Shown one piece after another: positions 1 through 8,150 of a stretch of DNA of 64,000 bases. The translations under genes and the position numbers were made by a program. The stretch is from Aliidiomarina soli (lineage in GTDB: Bacteria > Pseudomonadota > Gammaproteobacteria > Enterobacterales > Alteromonadaceae). A model generated the notes under the pieces. The model did no database searches and was not told where the DNA came from. It worked only from the letters and a program-made list of their open reading frames with translations. The stretch is from the NCBI RefSeq assembly GCF_003986975.1, contig NZ_PIPO01000007.1, positions 62,001 to 126,000 of the forward strand, read 5' to 3'. Numbering within the stretch: position 1 is the first letter of the stretch; every line of letters begins with the position of its first letter.

Positions 1-1
1 C

Positions 2-634
2 CTTGATAACGGTGGCTTGTTTGCCGCGACCTATTTTGAAAAACGCATTGAGGGTGTGGTACGCCAGGAGCTGACCGGCATCGTGGAAGACGTGGAGAAG
101 CTGAATGCTAACGGCACCCTGGATGGTTATTACGACTTTGATGTCTATCAGCCGATTAATGCGGACGGTTCTTACAGCATTTCCGGCCTTGAATTGATTG
201 CGCATTTGCCATTCGATGCGATTCACCCAGCACTGGAAGGGTTCGGCATTAACAGCAACTACACGATGCTGGATAATTCATTAACTGGGGCATCAACGCT
301 GAACATTCCGACCCCACCGGAAGGCTTAGCGGACAAAGTGTACAACGCCACCTTGTACTTTGAGAATGATCGCTTTGATGCACGGGTTTCGTACAACTAC
401 AAAGATGACTACGTGGAAGTTATCGAACGTAATATGTATCCGGTCTATCGCGAAGGCTATGGTCAGGTCGATATAGCGCTGGGCTACCAGTTGAGTGAGC
501 GGGTCAGACTGACGCTTAAAGGCATTAATATGAGCGATGAAGCGACCCGCGGTTACACCATCGACCCTCGTTTCCCGGTTATGAATGAGTTCTCAGGGCG
601 TCGTATCAGCCTGGGTATCCGGGCAGATATTTGA
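2..634 (+). CDS. TonB-dependent receptor, C-terminal part (5' truncated by window edge)
   Basis: The reading frame is open from the first bases of the window, so only the last ~211 residues are present. They look like the end of the beta-barrel of a TonB-dependent outer membrane receptor: alternating strands rich in Y, F and N, a segment reading L-D-N-G-G-L-F-A-A-T-Y-F, and a last strand ending in G-R-R-I-S-L-G-I-R. Such receptors import siderophores, vitamin B12, carbohydrates or other ligands with energy from TonB. The plug domain and any ligand clues lie outside the window. The stop codon overlaps the start of the next gene by one base (TGATG), which implies co-transcription with the phosphoesterase downstream. 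Confidence 0.85.
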   Translation, partial: LDNGGLFAATYFEKRIEGVVRQELTGIVEDVEKLNANGTLDGYYDFDVYQPINADGSYSISGLELIAHLPFDAIHPALEGFGINSNYTMLDNSLTGASTLNIPTPPEGLADKVYNATLYFENDRFDARVSYNYKDDYVEVIERNMYPVYREGYGQVDIALGYQLSERVRLTLKGINMSDEATRGYTIDPRFPVMNEFSGRRISLGIRADI

Positions 635-2541
635 TGGCGTTGAGGAAACTTGGCAAGGCGGTGAGCGGACTGATCCTGCTCGCCGCCTGTGGCCACATCC
701 TTGCGCTTGATAGCAGCCAGGAACCAGCGCTTACCGGCACCCGGATAGCGTTTTTGCCGGATGTTCATTTCCATGATGTATATGCAAATTTCAGTGATGG
801 GGCTTTCGCCGGGATTGGCGAACATGCGCATCAGCCGCAGGCTGTATTGCGCACCATGCAGGCCCAGCTCTACTCTACCCGTCTGTTCAATGAAAACTAC
901 TTTGCGCTGCATGCAGCGTTAGACGAACTGGCAGAGCAGGGGGTGGAACTGGTTATTTTGCCCGGTGACTTTAGTGACGACGGTCAGCCACTGCATTTGC
1001 GTGGTCTGCAGCAATTGCTGCAGCGCTACGAGCAAGAGCATGGCATGCGGTTCTTTGTGATTACCGGCAACCATGATCCGGTTCGACCCTATGACTTAGC
1101 GTCAGGAAAGCCGGATTTTCTCGGACCTGATGGGGCGCCGCTCGCTATATATAGCCATCAGCATGGGCTGTGCCAGCAGCCAGCCTCGTCGGATGTAATT
1201 TGCAGCGATGAACTGACCGAGCTCGGCTATGCGGGAATTTTTGACTACATGGGTGGTTTTGGTTTGCAGCCGCAGACTGAAGATATTTATTGGGAAACTC
1301 CTTACTCCTCCTACGCCTATTCCGAATACAGTTTGAGTGACGCGCAGCAGGCGTCGTCGTTGACTGAGCGACACTACCGTATATGCCGTGAGGGTGCGCC
1401 AAGCCAACCGGAAGACGAAAAGTCGCTGACCAATTGCACCTCGGTGAGTGACGCTTCTTATCTGGTTGAGCCGGTTGAAGGGCTGTGGTTGCTTGCGATC
1501 GACGCCAATATATACCAGCCAGTGGCCGAGCCGCGTGAACAGCTGAACCGGGCTGAGGACTTTTTAGGCGCCGGCAATGCGGGTTACAACATGCTGTTGA
1601 CTCATAAACCACAGGTAGTGGAGTGGATAGCCGATGTGGTGCTGAGGGCGCGGCAACAGGGCAAGCAGCTGATCGCCTTTAGCCACTATCCGATGGCAGA
1701 GTTCTACAGTGGGATGTCACCCCATATTCGTCAGCTGTTTGGTTCACAAAGCTTCCAGATGGCACGTGAACCAACCCGCAACGTTAGTCAGGCGCTGGCT
1801 GATACCGGATTGCAGCTGCATGTCGCTGGTCATATGCATTTTAACCATACCAGTGTGGTTGAGGGCCGTGACGGGCAGCGACTGGTAAATATCCAGGCTC
1901 CGTCTATCGCCGGTTATCAGCCTGCCTATAAGTTACTGACCCTGCACGGGCCGAATCGGGTTGAAGTGAGTACGCCTGTGCTGTCAGACGTGCCTGGTTT
2001 CGACCGTTTCTTTGGCCTGTATCAGCGCGAACATGCGTATATGACCGGGCAGCAGGGTAGTGAGACGAGGTGGCAGAAAGAGGTGCTGCAGAGTAGCAGT
2101 TATGCTGAATTTACCGAATGGCATTTGCACGAACTGGCTCGGCAGCGTTTTTTGCCAAACGAGTGGCCTCAGCCATTGCGGGAAAGCATTTTACAGGCCA
2201 ATGGTGCTGAGTTAGTCAGGATGCTACGACCAGACCATGTCAGCATCGACTCGGGTGATATCGATATGGAGCAGTTCGAAAGCTGGCAGGGGCTCGACTT
2301 AGCCATTGATTTCTACCGCTTGCGCAATGCAGGAACATTGGGATTGCAGGATATCCCAGCTGCGCGGATCCGCCAGTACAGCCAGCTTCAGCAACTGGCG
2401 GCGGTGACAGATTCAGAACTCGGCCAGCAACTGGCGCAGCTGCTGGTAATTTTTGACGGCTTCAGGGACGGTTTAATCAGCGACCACTTTTTTATTGATA
2501 CCGCACAAGGGCGGGTTTACCCCGCTGCGGGGACTGATTAA
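634..2541 (+). CDS. Calcineurin-like metallophosphoesterase lipoprotein
   Basis: This is a 635-residue protein of the calcineurin-like metallophosphoesterase fold. The metal-binding blocks appear in order: D-V-H-F-H near residue 45, G-D-F-S-D-D-G near 110, G-N-H-D near 143, and a C-terminal G-H-M-H near 395. The N-terminus has a basic/hydrophobic signal with a lipobox (L-A-A-C, Cys19), so it is probably an outer-membrane-facing lipoprotein. I chose ATG 634, which overlaps the receptor stop, over the TTG at 631. Coupling to a TonB receptor suggests a role in nutrient or phosphate-ester scavenging, but the substrate cannot be read from the sequence. The ~200-residue C-terminal extension has no domain I recognise. 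Confidence 0.85.
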   Translation: MALRKLGKAVSGLILLAACGHILALDSSQEPALTGTRIAFLPDVHFHDVYANFSDGAFAGIGEHAHQPQAVLRTMQAQLYSTRLFNENYFALHAALDELAEQGVELVILPGDFSDDGQPLHLRGLQQLLQRYEQEHGMRFFVITGNHDPVRPYDLASGKPDFLGPDGAPLAIYSHQHGLCQQPASSDVICSDELTELGYAGIFDYMGGFGLQPQTEDIYWETPYSSYAYSEYSLSDAQQASSLTERHYRICREGAPSQPEDEKSLTNCTSVSDASYLVEPVEGLWLLAIDANIYQPVAEPREQLNRAEDFLGAGNAGYNMLLTHKPQVVEWIADVVLRARQQGKQLIAFSHYPMAEFYSGMSPHIRQLFGSQSFQMAREPTRNVSQALADTGLQLHVAGHMHFNHTSVVEGRDGQRLVNIQAPSIAGYQPAYKLLTLHGPNRVEVSTPVLSDVPGFDRFFGLYQREHAYMTGQQGSETRWQKEVLQSSSYAEFTEWHLHELARQRFLPNEWPQPLRESILQANGAELVRMLRPDHVSIDSGDIDMEQFESWQGLDLAIDFYRLRNAGTLGLQDIPAARIRQYSQLQQLAAVTDSELGQQLAQLLVIFDGFRDGLISDHFFIDTAQGRVYPAAGTD

Positions 2542-2945
2542 GGCGCTCTAACAGCCGCTTCAATGAAAGACTTGCAAGCTACGGCGGCTTGCCGATGTTC
2601 TTCTATATTCTACATCTCTACGTTCTGCTGTTACTGTATACGTTAGCGGTCAGTGTTTGAGGTACAAATCACGGGCTTTTAATCGCTATAAACGTAATAG
2701 TAGCCAGGCCTGGATAAAATATCTGTAACTTGTTGCTGACGCGGGACTGGCAGAGTTTGAACCTTAGTTTAAGATTTTAGGGTGAGAGGTCGATAGATAG
2801 CTGCACAGTAAAGTCGGCGGCTAATTCGCGCTGTGGTTTTAGTGAAGTGTGGAAATTATCGAAATTATCAGACGCTTCCGGTAGAGTTAACAACAAGTTA
2901 ACTTAGATACAACGTCTGGGTGTGGCAACGAGGAGTTGGATAGGG
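2542..2945. other. 404-bp intergenic region without a convincing gene
   Basis: I see no gene with a ribosome binding site here. It contains a direct repeat of GAAATTATC (about 2852-2870) and a perfect inverted repeat at 2885-2903 listed separately. A 21-codon hydrophobic ORF from ATG 2595 has no Shine-Dalgarno and was not accepted. No rho-independent terminator is obvious after the phosphoesterase gene. Confidence 0.5.
2885..2903. promoter_or_regulatory. Perfect 7-bp inverted repeat, possible operator
   Basis: AGTTAAC, then 5 bases, then GTTAACT, located 43 bases before the start of the small secreted protein gene. The symmetry and position suit a repressor or activator site, but no regulator can be assigned. 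Confidence 0.35.
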
Positions 2946-3326
2946 ATGATGCTAAGAGGATTCTTGGTTCTTATATTGCTGGGAGTCAGCTTACCTTCAA
3001 TGGCCCAGACATGGGTTTCACGTAATTATGTGGTTGAGCTAGAGCGTCAGTGCATTGAGGGTGATGTGGCCTGTGATGCGTACGAAGTGGTCTTCACCGA
3101 TAAAAAGCGCGGGACGCGGAGCACCATGTACGGTCGCACCTTGCATACTGTTTGTGCTCATCCGGGCGCACGGTGCGGTTTGATGGGCTATCAGTTTTCC
3201 GATGCTGAACTTCGTTACCGTCTATATGAAAACGGAACGCTGGAAATCTATGATCGTGGTAACAGAATGTTAGAAAGCGAACGTGGAGACTGGCATAGCA
3301 GACCGCCCAGAGTGCGACGGTTATAG
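2946..3326 (+). CDS. Small secreted hypothetical protein
   Basis: I do not recognise this 126-residue protein. ATG 2946 is chosen over the in-frame GTG 2922 because AGGAG (2931-2935) lies 10 bases upstream and translation then starts directly with a signal peptide (hydrophobic LVLILLGVSLPSMA, probable cleavage after S-M-A). The mature part has four cysteines (two in the pattern C-x6-C, two in C-x5-C), which suggests disulfide bonds in the periplasm, and a very basic arginine-rich C-terminus. It is followed by its own terminator and so forms a monocistronic unit. Confidence 0.7.
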   Translation: MMLRGFLVLILLGVSLPSMAQTWVSRNYVVELERQCIEGDVACDAYEVVFTDKKRGTRSTMYGRTLHTVCAHPGARCGLMGYQFSDAELRYRLYENGTLEIYDRGNRMLESERGDWHSRPPRVRRL

Positions 3327-3370
3327 AAGAAGCCTGATGGCTTGACAGTCTTGTTATAGTATTACAACGA

Positions 3371-3393
3371 AGAGGCGCTGCGGCGCCTCTTTT
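3371..3393 (+). terminator. Rho-independent terminator
   Basis: Perfect 8-bp stem AGAGGCGC / GCGCCTCT with a TGCG tetraloop followed by T residues. It closes the transcript of the small secreted protein and isolates ribA. Confidence 0.85.
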
Positions 3394-3492
3394 GGTATCA
3401 TTGTGTTTATTCACATTGCCCCCCATATGGGCAGTACCCCAAAATGGCAACACAAGCTATCTAACTGAAGTGATGATGTGGTGAAGAACGAC

Positions 3493-4074
3493 ATGCAGGT
3501 TAAAATTGCGGCGAAGACGAAACTTCCGACTCCGTTCGGTGAATTTGAATTAATTGGCTTTGAAACTGAGTCAGGGCAAGAACATGTCGCCCTGGCGATG
3601 GGCTCTTATACCGACGGTGCACCGGTGCTGACACGTGTTCATTCAGAATGTCTGACCGGTGATGCTCTGTTCAGTCAACGTTGCGATTGTGGCCCACAGC
3701 TGGAAGCGGCGATGCAGAAAATTGCTGACCAGGGGCGCGGTATTATTGTGTATCTGCGTCAGGAAGGGCGAGGCATTGGCTTAATTAACAAATTGCGCGC
3801 CTATGCTGAGCAGGATAAGGGCCTGGATACCGTGGAAGCCAATGAAATTCTTGGTTTTTTGCCGGACGCTCGCGATTACAGAGTCGCCGCTGCGATGCTT
3901 GAGGCGTTGAGTGTGGCGGAGATTCGGCTGATGACGAACAATCCCGATAAAGTACAATCGTTGACGGATGCCGGTATTAAGGTGGTCGAACGGGTTCCGC
4001 ATCAGGTTGCTGCGTCCCCGCACAATCAGCATTATCTGGCGACCAAAACGAAGAAATTCGGCCATTTGTTGTAA
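3493..4074 (+). CDS. ribA: GTP cyclohydrolase II
   Basis: This enzyme converts GTP to 2,5-diamino-6-ribosylamino-pyrimidinone 5'-phosphate, formate and pyrophosphate, the first step of riboflavin synthesis. The 193-residue protein matches E. coli RibA along its whole length. It carries the zinc motif [18 protein letters not shown] and the R-Q-E-G-R-G-I-G substrate segment. ATG 3493 ([16 protein letters not shown]) is preferred because it aligns with the E. coli start and has GAAG six bases upstream; GTG 3478 and GTG 3481 are possible upstream starts. It is a stand-alone RibA, not fused to RibB. Confidence 0.95.
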   Translation: MQVKIAAKTKLPTPFGEFELIGFETESGQEHVALAMGSYTDGAPVLTRVHSECLTGDALFSQRCDCGPQLEAAMQKIADQGRGIIVYLRQEGRGIGLINKLRAYAEQDKGLDTVEANEILGFLPDARDYRVAAAMLEALSVAEIRLMTNNPDKVQSLTDAGIKVVERVPHQVAASPHNQHYLATKTKKFGHLL

Positions 4075-4130
4075 TTGCTTACAATTTAGTCCTATTGCTC
4101 TTTGCAGTGCCTGCTGAAGGAGCTTAAACT

Positions 4131-4159
4131 GGTGTCACCGACTTTTACTCCGTGACACC
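4131..4159. promoter_or_regulatory. 8-bp perfect inverted repeat upstream of the M13 peptidase gene
   Basis: GGTGTCAC, 13-base spacer, GTGACACC, ending 18 bases before the peptidase ATG and just before its ribosome binding site. It could be an operator or a 5'-UTR hairpin. There is no T-tract, so a terminator for ribA is less likely. Confidence 0.45.
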
Positions 4160-4177
4160 ACGAGGACATTATAACAA

Positions 4178-6262
4178 ATGAAAAAGCTCACTTTAGTCGC
4201 CAGCAGCGTAGCACTGGCATTGGGGCTGCTTGCATGCAGCCCGGCGAATGAACCGGAGACTCCGGATCAGCCAGATCCACAAACCCAAGCCAACACTGCA
4301 GAGCCTGAATTGCATGCAGGCTTGTTTCTCGAAGATTTCGACCGCACCGCTCGCCCGCAGGACGACCTGTTTCAATATGTGAACGGTAGCTGGTATGAAA
4401 ACACTGAAATCCCAAGTGATATGTCGAGCTACGGTGCATTCCGTATTTTGCATGAAGAAAACGAGCAACGTCTGCATAGCATTATTGAAGATGCGATGGA
4501 AAAAGACGACGTCGAAGCGGGTTCAAACAATCAGAAGCTGGGTGACTTCTACGCCAGCTTTATGGATGAAGAACGCATCGAAGAGCTTGGCATTACTCCG
4601 ATTGAAGAAGAACTGGAAATGATTTCCGGCGTTAGCAACCATAGTCAGCTCGCCGCTGTCATGGCGCAGTTGCAAATGCGTGGGATCGGTGGACCATTCA
4701 GCTTTTATGCCTGGGCCGATGCGCGTAACCCTGATTACAATACCCTTTACATGTCACAGGGTGGTTTAGGTCTGCCTGACCGCGACTACTACTTCAATGA
4801 CAACGAGTCATTTACTGACATCCGTGAGAAGTACAAAGCATACATTGCTGACATTCTTACTGCTGCCGGACATGACAATGCAGCGGACGCCGCAGAGCGA
4901 ATTTACCAACTCGAAGCACAGTTGGCTGAACACCATTGGACACGTGCTGAGAGCCGTGACGCTGAAGCAACATATAACCCGATGAGTACAGACGAGTTTG
5001 CTGAACTTATGGGTGATTTTGATTACTCGCTGTATGCCTCACAAGCAGAGCTGGATAGCGCTGAACAGTTGGTAGTGCGGATGCCGTCTTATTTTGAAGC
5101 TTTGCCTGGTATTTTCAGTGAAACTGATCTGCAAACCTGGCAGGACTATATGACACTGCGTACAGTAAACCGCTTTGCTTCACGTCTGAGTAGCGAATTT
5201 GCTGACCTCAACTTTGATTTCTATCAGACCACTTTAAGCGGTGTTCCTGAACAACAGGAGCGCTGGAAGCGCGCCGTTCAGGCGACCAACGGCGTTCTTG
5301 GAGAAGTGCTGGGCGAAGAGTATGTTGCCCGTCACTTCCCGCCAGAAGCGAAAGCACGGATGGAAGAGCTGATCGACAACCTGCTGGTGGCGTTTGAAGA
5401 CTCTATTAACGATTTGGCGTGGATGACAGATGAGACCAAAGAGCAGGCCCTCGAGAAACTGTCGACTTTTACTCCGAAGATTGGCTATCCAAGTAAATGG
5501 AAAGACTACAGCGATTTAAGCATTGCTGCAGATGACCTGATCGGCAATACCAAACGCGCTTCAGTGTGGGCTTACCGCGATATGGTTGGACGTATTGGTG
5601 AGCCGGTTGACCGTGAAGAGTGGGGTATGACACCGCAAACCGTGAATGCCTATTACAGCCCAACGGCCAATGAGATTGTCTTCCCGGCTGGTATCTTGCA
5701 GCCTCCTTTCTTTGATATGGAAGCGGATGATGCAGTCAATTACGGTGGTATCGGTGCGGTGATCGGCCACGAGATCGGCCACGGTTTTGATGACCAGGGC
5801 TCACGCTATGATGGCGGCGGCAACCTGTACAACTGGTGGACTGACGAAGACCGCGAGCAGTTTGATAGCCGCGCACAGGTGCTTGTTGATCAGTTCAACG
5901 CGTTTGAACCGCTACCAGGCCTAAATATTAACGGTGAAGTTGCACTGGGCGAAAACATTGGTGATTTGGTGGGCTTAACCACGGCATTCCGTGCTTATCA
6001 GGAATCGCTTGAGGGTGAAAGTTCTCCGGTGCTGGAAGGCTACACCGGCGAGCAACGCTTCTTCCTGAGCTGGGCCCAGGTCTGGAAAATGAAGATGCGT
6101 GACGATGCCATGCGCGAGCAGATTGCCCGTGGTCCGCATGCTCCACCTAAGTACCGTGCGATGGGCGCGCCGCGGAACGTTGATGCGTTCTATGAAGCCT
6201 TTGACGTGAAAGAAGGTGACGGTATGTTCATCCCGGAAGATGAGCGTGCACGGATCTGGTAA
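4178..6262 (+). CDS. M13 family zinc metallopeptidase (PepO/neprilysin-like) lipoprotein
   Basis: A 694-residue endopeptidase of family M13. The N-terminus is a lipoprotein signal (L-L-A-C, Cys20) followed by a Pro/Glu/Gln-rich linker, so the enzyme is probably anchored in the envelope and acts on oligopeptides in the periplasm. The diagnostic motifs are present: N-A-Y-Y-S-P with downstream F-P-A-G-I-L-Q-P-P-F-F, H-E-I-G-H (His531, Glu532, His535) and the third zinc ligand in E-N-I-G-D (Glu592, Asp596). The end of the protein (I-W rather than C-x-V-W) is slightly unusual for the family. The gene has a strong terminator and is probably monocistronic. Confidence 0.93.
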   Translation: MKKLTLVASSVALALGLLACSPANEPETPDQPDPQTQANTAEPELHAGLFLEDFDRTARPQDDLFQYVNGSWYENTEIPSDMSSYGAFRILHEENEQRLHSIIEDAMEKDDVEAGSNNQKLGDFYASFMDEERIEELGITPIEEELEMISGVSNHSQLAAVMAQLQMRGIGGPFSFYAWADARNPDYNTLYMSQGGLGLPDRDYYFNDNESFTDIREKYKAYIADILTAAGHDNAADAAERIYQLEAQLAEHHWTRAESRDAEATYNPMSTDEFAELMGDFDYSLYASQAELDSAEQLVVRMPSYFEALPGIFSETDLQTWQDYMTLRTVNRFASRLSSEFADLNFDFYQTTLSGVPEQQERWKRAVQATNGVLGEVLGEEYVARHFPPEAKARMEELIDNLLVAFEDSINDLAWMTDETKEQALEKLSTFTPKIGYPSKWKDYSDLSIAADDLIGNTKRASVWAYRDMVGRIGEPVDREEWGMTPQTVNAYYSPTANEIVFPAGILQPPFFDMEADDAVNYGGIGAVIGHEIGHGFDDQGSRYDGGGNLYNWWTDEDREQFDSRAQVLVDQFNAFEPLPGLNINGEVALGENIGDLVGLTTAFRAYQESLEGESSPVLEGYTGEQRFFLSWAQVWKMKMRDDAMREQIARGPHAPPKYRAMGAPRNVDAFYEAFDVKEGDGMFIPEDERARIW

Positions 6263-6290
6263 TACCGGTTGTGATTAAATAATCAGGTAT

Positions 6291-6316
6291 AAAAAAGGGG
6301 CGCAAGCCCCTTTTTT
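6291..6316 (+). terminator. Rho-independent terminator
   Basis: GGGGC / GCCCC stem with a GCAA loop, flanked by an A-run and a T-run, so it could work in both directions. It closes the M13 peptidase gene. Confidence 0.88.
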
Positions 6317-6351
6317 ATGGCCAAATTCAGGTCTGCTACTGAGAGACGGTT

Positions 6352-7611
6352 ATGGCATTTAGAGATTATATAACCTTTGGTCCCGCCACCCTGGTGGCTG
6401 CTGCTTTTATTGGCCCAGGTACAGTTGTCACCGCGTCGCTGGCGGGCGCTGAGTTTGGCTACGATTTACTCTGGGCGTTGTTGTTCGCGGTCGCAGCAAC
6501 CATGGTCTTGCAGGAGATGGCCGCCCGTATTGGGGTCGTTACCGGTCAGGGGTTAGGTGAAAGCTTACGCTCGCTGGTGGTGCACCCCTTGGGTCGACCC
6601 GCATTCATAACGGTGGTGCTGGCTGCGGTGGTGGTCGGTAATAGCGCGTTCCAGGGTGGTAACCTAACCGGGGCTGCCCTGGGTGCAGATGCGTTGGCCG
6701 CTGACATTCCGCTGCTGCACCATGTGCAGGAGACGACTCAGGTGAATCTATGGGCGATTCTGGTGGGGCTGATTGCGATAGCTGTATTATGGAGTGGTCA
6801 CTACAAACGCATCGAGCGCGTCTTAGTGGTGCTGGTGCTGCTGATGTCACTGGCCTTTCTGACCACCTTTGTGGTTAGCCGGCCTGATCTGAGTAGTCTG
6901 ATGGCTGGTCTGGTGCGGCCTTCGATACCGGCAGGTGGCGCCCTGACCATGATGGCATTGATTGGAACGACTGTGGTGCCATACGCATTGTTTCTGCATG
7001 CATCCAGTGCCAGCAAACGCTGGCCGCGTGTTGCGGGGGAGTCGCCAGGTCCGGCGGTAGGCGCGGCCCGGCGTGATGTCCTGGTTTCAATTCCGTTAGG
7101 TGGGCTGGTTACCCTGGCGATTGTGTCGACGGCCGCGTCGGCTTTCTTTGGCCAGACGGCCAGCATTGAAGGCGCCGCCGATCTGGCGCAGTCTCTGAAC
7201 CCAGTGTTCGGCTCTGCAGCGACTTACCTGATGGCACTCGGCTTGCTGGCTGCCGGAGTGTCCTCATCGGTAACGGCACCCTTAGCCTCGGCTTATGCGC
7301 TAAGTGGGGTGCTCGGCTGGTCGGCGGATATGCGCAGTTGGCGTTTTCGTTTAACCTGGCTCACTATCATAGTGATAGGTATGCTGCTGGCCTCACTTGG
7401 GGTCAGGCCGGTAACCCTGATCCTGTTTGCGCAGGTCGCGAATGGCATCCTGTTGCCGTTGATAACGGCGTTTTTGCTGTTAGCGGTGAACCGCAGTGAG
7501 CTTGGTCAATACGCCAATTCGCGGTGGCAGAACCTGCTTGGCGGCTTGGTATTTGTGGTCGCCTGTGGACTGGGTGGGCGCAGTATCTGGCTGGCCCTTT
7601 GGGCTGGCTGA
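6352..7611 (+). CDS. Nramp-family-like transporter with non-canonical metal-binding motifs
   Basis: A 419-residue polytopic membrane protein with about 11 hydrophobic segments and the overall Nramp (MntH) pattern. The canonical TM1 metal-binding motif D-P-G-N is replaced by G-P-G-T (residues 21-24). In the TM6 motif the usual A-x-x-M-P-H becomes T-T-V-V-P-Y (206-211). The Asp, Asn and Met that bind Mn2+/Fe2+ in characterised Nramps are therefore all absent, while the surrounding glycines and prolines remain. The substrate is unlikely to be a standard Mn2+ or Fe2+ ion and is unknown. The gene stands alone between the M13 terminator and a small protein gene. Confidence 0.8.
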   Translation: MAFRDYITFGPATLVAAAFIGPGTVVTASLAGAEFGYDLLWALLFAVAATMVLQEMAARIGVVTGQGLGESLRSLVVHPLGRPAFITVVLAAVVVGNSAFQGGNLTGAALGADALAADIPLLHHVQETTQVNLWAILVGLIAIAVLWSGHYKRIERVLVVLVLLMSLAFLTTFVVSRPDLSSLMAGLVRPSIPAGGALTMMALIGTTVVPYALFLHASSASKRWPRVAGESPGPAVGAARRDVLVSIPLGGLVTLAIVSTAASAFFGQTASIEGAADLAQSLNPVFGSAATYLMALGLLAAGVSSSVTAPLASAYALSGVLGWSADMRSWRFRLTWLTIIVIGMLLASLGVRPVTLILFAQVANGILLPLITAFLLLAVNRSELGQYANSRWQNLLGGLVFVVACGLGGRSIWLALWAG

Positions 7612-7824
7612 ATGGGGTAGTGAAGCAGACCAAGATGGCGGTAAGGTGCACTACATAGTGGTCATAGTGCAAATTAGCTCTCGGTAGACTGTTTCTATCT
7701 TATTGATTTTAAGTGAATAATTGTTGGCTCGCGTGTTGCATAAGCATTAACCATAAACATGGGTTTATTTAACTAACAACACTGTCGCTGTCAGCGTAGC
7801 GTGAAAAAGAACAAGGAGATTACT

Positions 7825-8037
7825 ATGGGTCCATTTGAAATTGCTGCCATTGCTATTATTGGTGGTTGTGCCATTGAGATATACCGTACCTACGTCAAAC
7901 GTCAGAATGCCAAACAGAGTAAGACTGACCCGGCGTTACGGGAGGAAGTGGAGGCCCTGAAAGAACGGGTAGCGACGCTGGAAGCTTTGGTGACGGATAA
8001 ATCCTATCAGCTGCGGGAAGAGTTCAAGCGCTTGTAA
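7825..8037 (+). CDS. Small membrane protein with C-terminal coiled coil, PspB-like
   Basis: The 70-residue product starts at ATG 7825, which has AAGGAG (7813-7818) at good spacing; the upstream GTG 7801 is rejected. One N-terminal membrane segment (about residues 4-18) is followed by a charged region with the heptad pattern V-E-A-L-K-E-R-V-A-T-L-E-A-L-V, predicted to be a coiled coil. Size and layout resemble phage shock protein B, a partner of PspC in envelope stress sensing, but no pspA or pspC is near. The PspB identity is therefore an inference from architecture only. Confidence 0.6.
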   Translation: MGPFEIAAIAIIGGCAIEIYRTYVKRQNAKQSKTDPALREEVEALKERVATLEALVTDKSYQLREEFKRL

Positions 8038-8070
8038 TTAGGGTTGCCTGATGCACCGCTAAACCAATAA

Positions 8071-8107
8071 AAAAGAGCCAGTCTGCGTGAAGCGGGCTGG
8101 CTCTTTT
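8071..8107. terminator. Bidirectional terminator between convergent genes
   Basis: GAGCCAG / CTGGCTC stem extended by an A-run on the left and a T-run on the right. It lies between the small PspB-like gene (plus strand) and the zincin gene (minus strand) and probably serves both. Confidence 0.85.
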
Positions 8108-8150
8108 AGTTCGCTAAGACCTCAGCGGCTGCTGAGGTCACTATCGGCGT

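Noticed and set aside
2595..2660. 21-codon hydrophobic ORF in the 2542-2945 gap
   Set aside because: No ribosome binding site and no other support; a chance ORF in AT-rich DNA is more likely.
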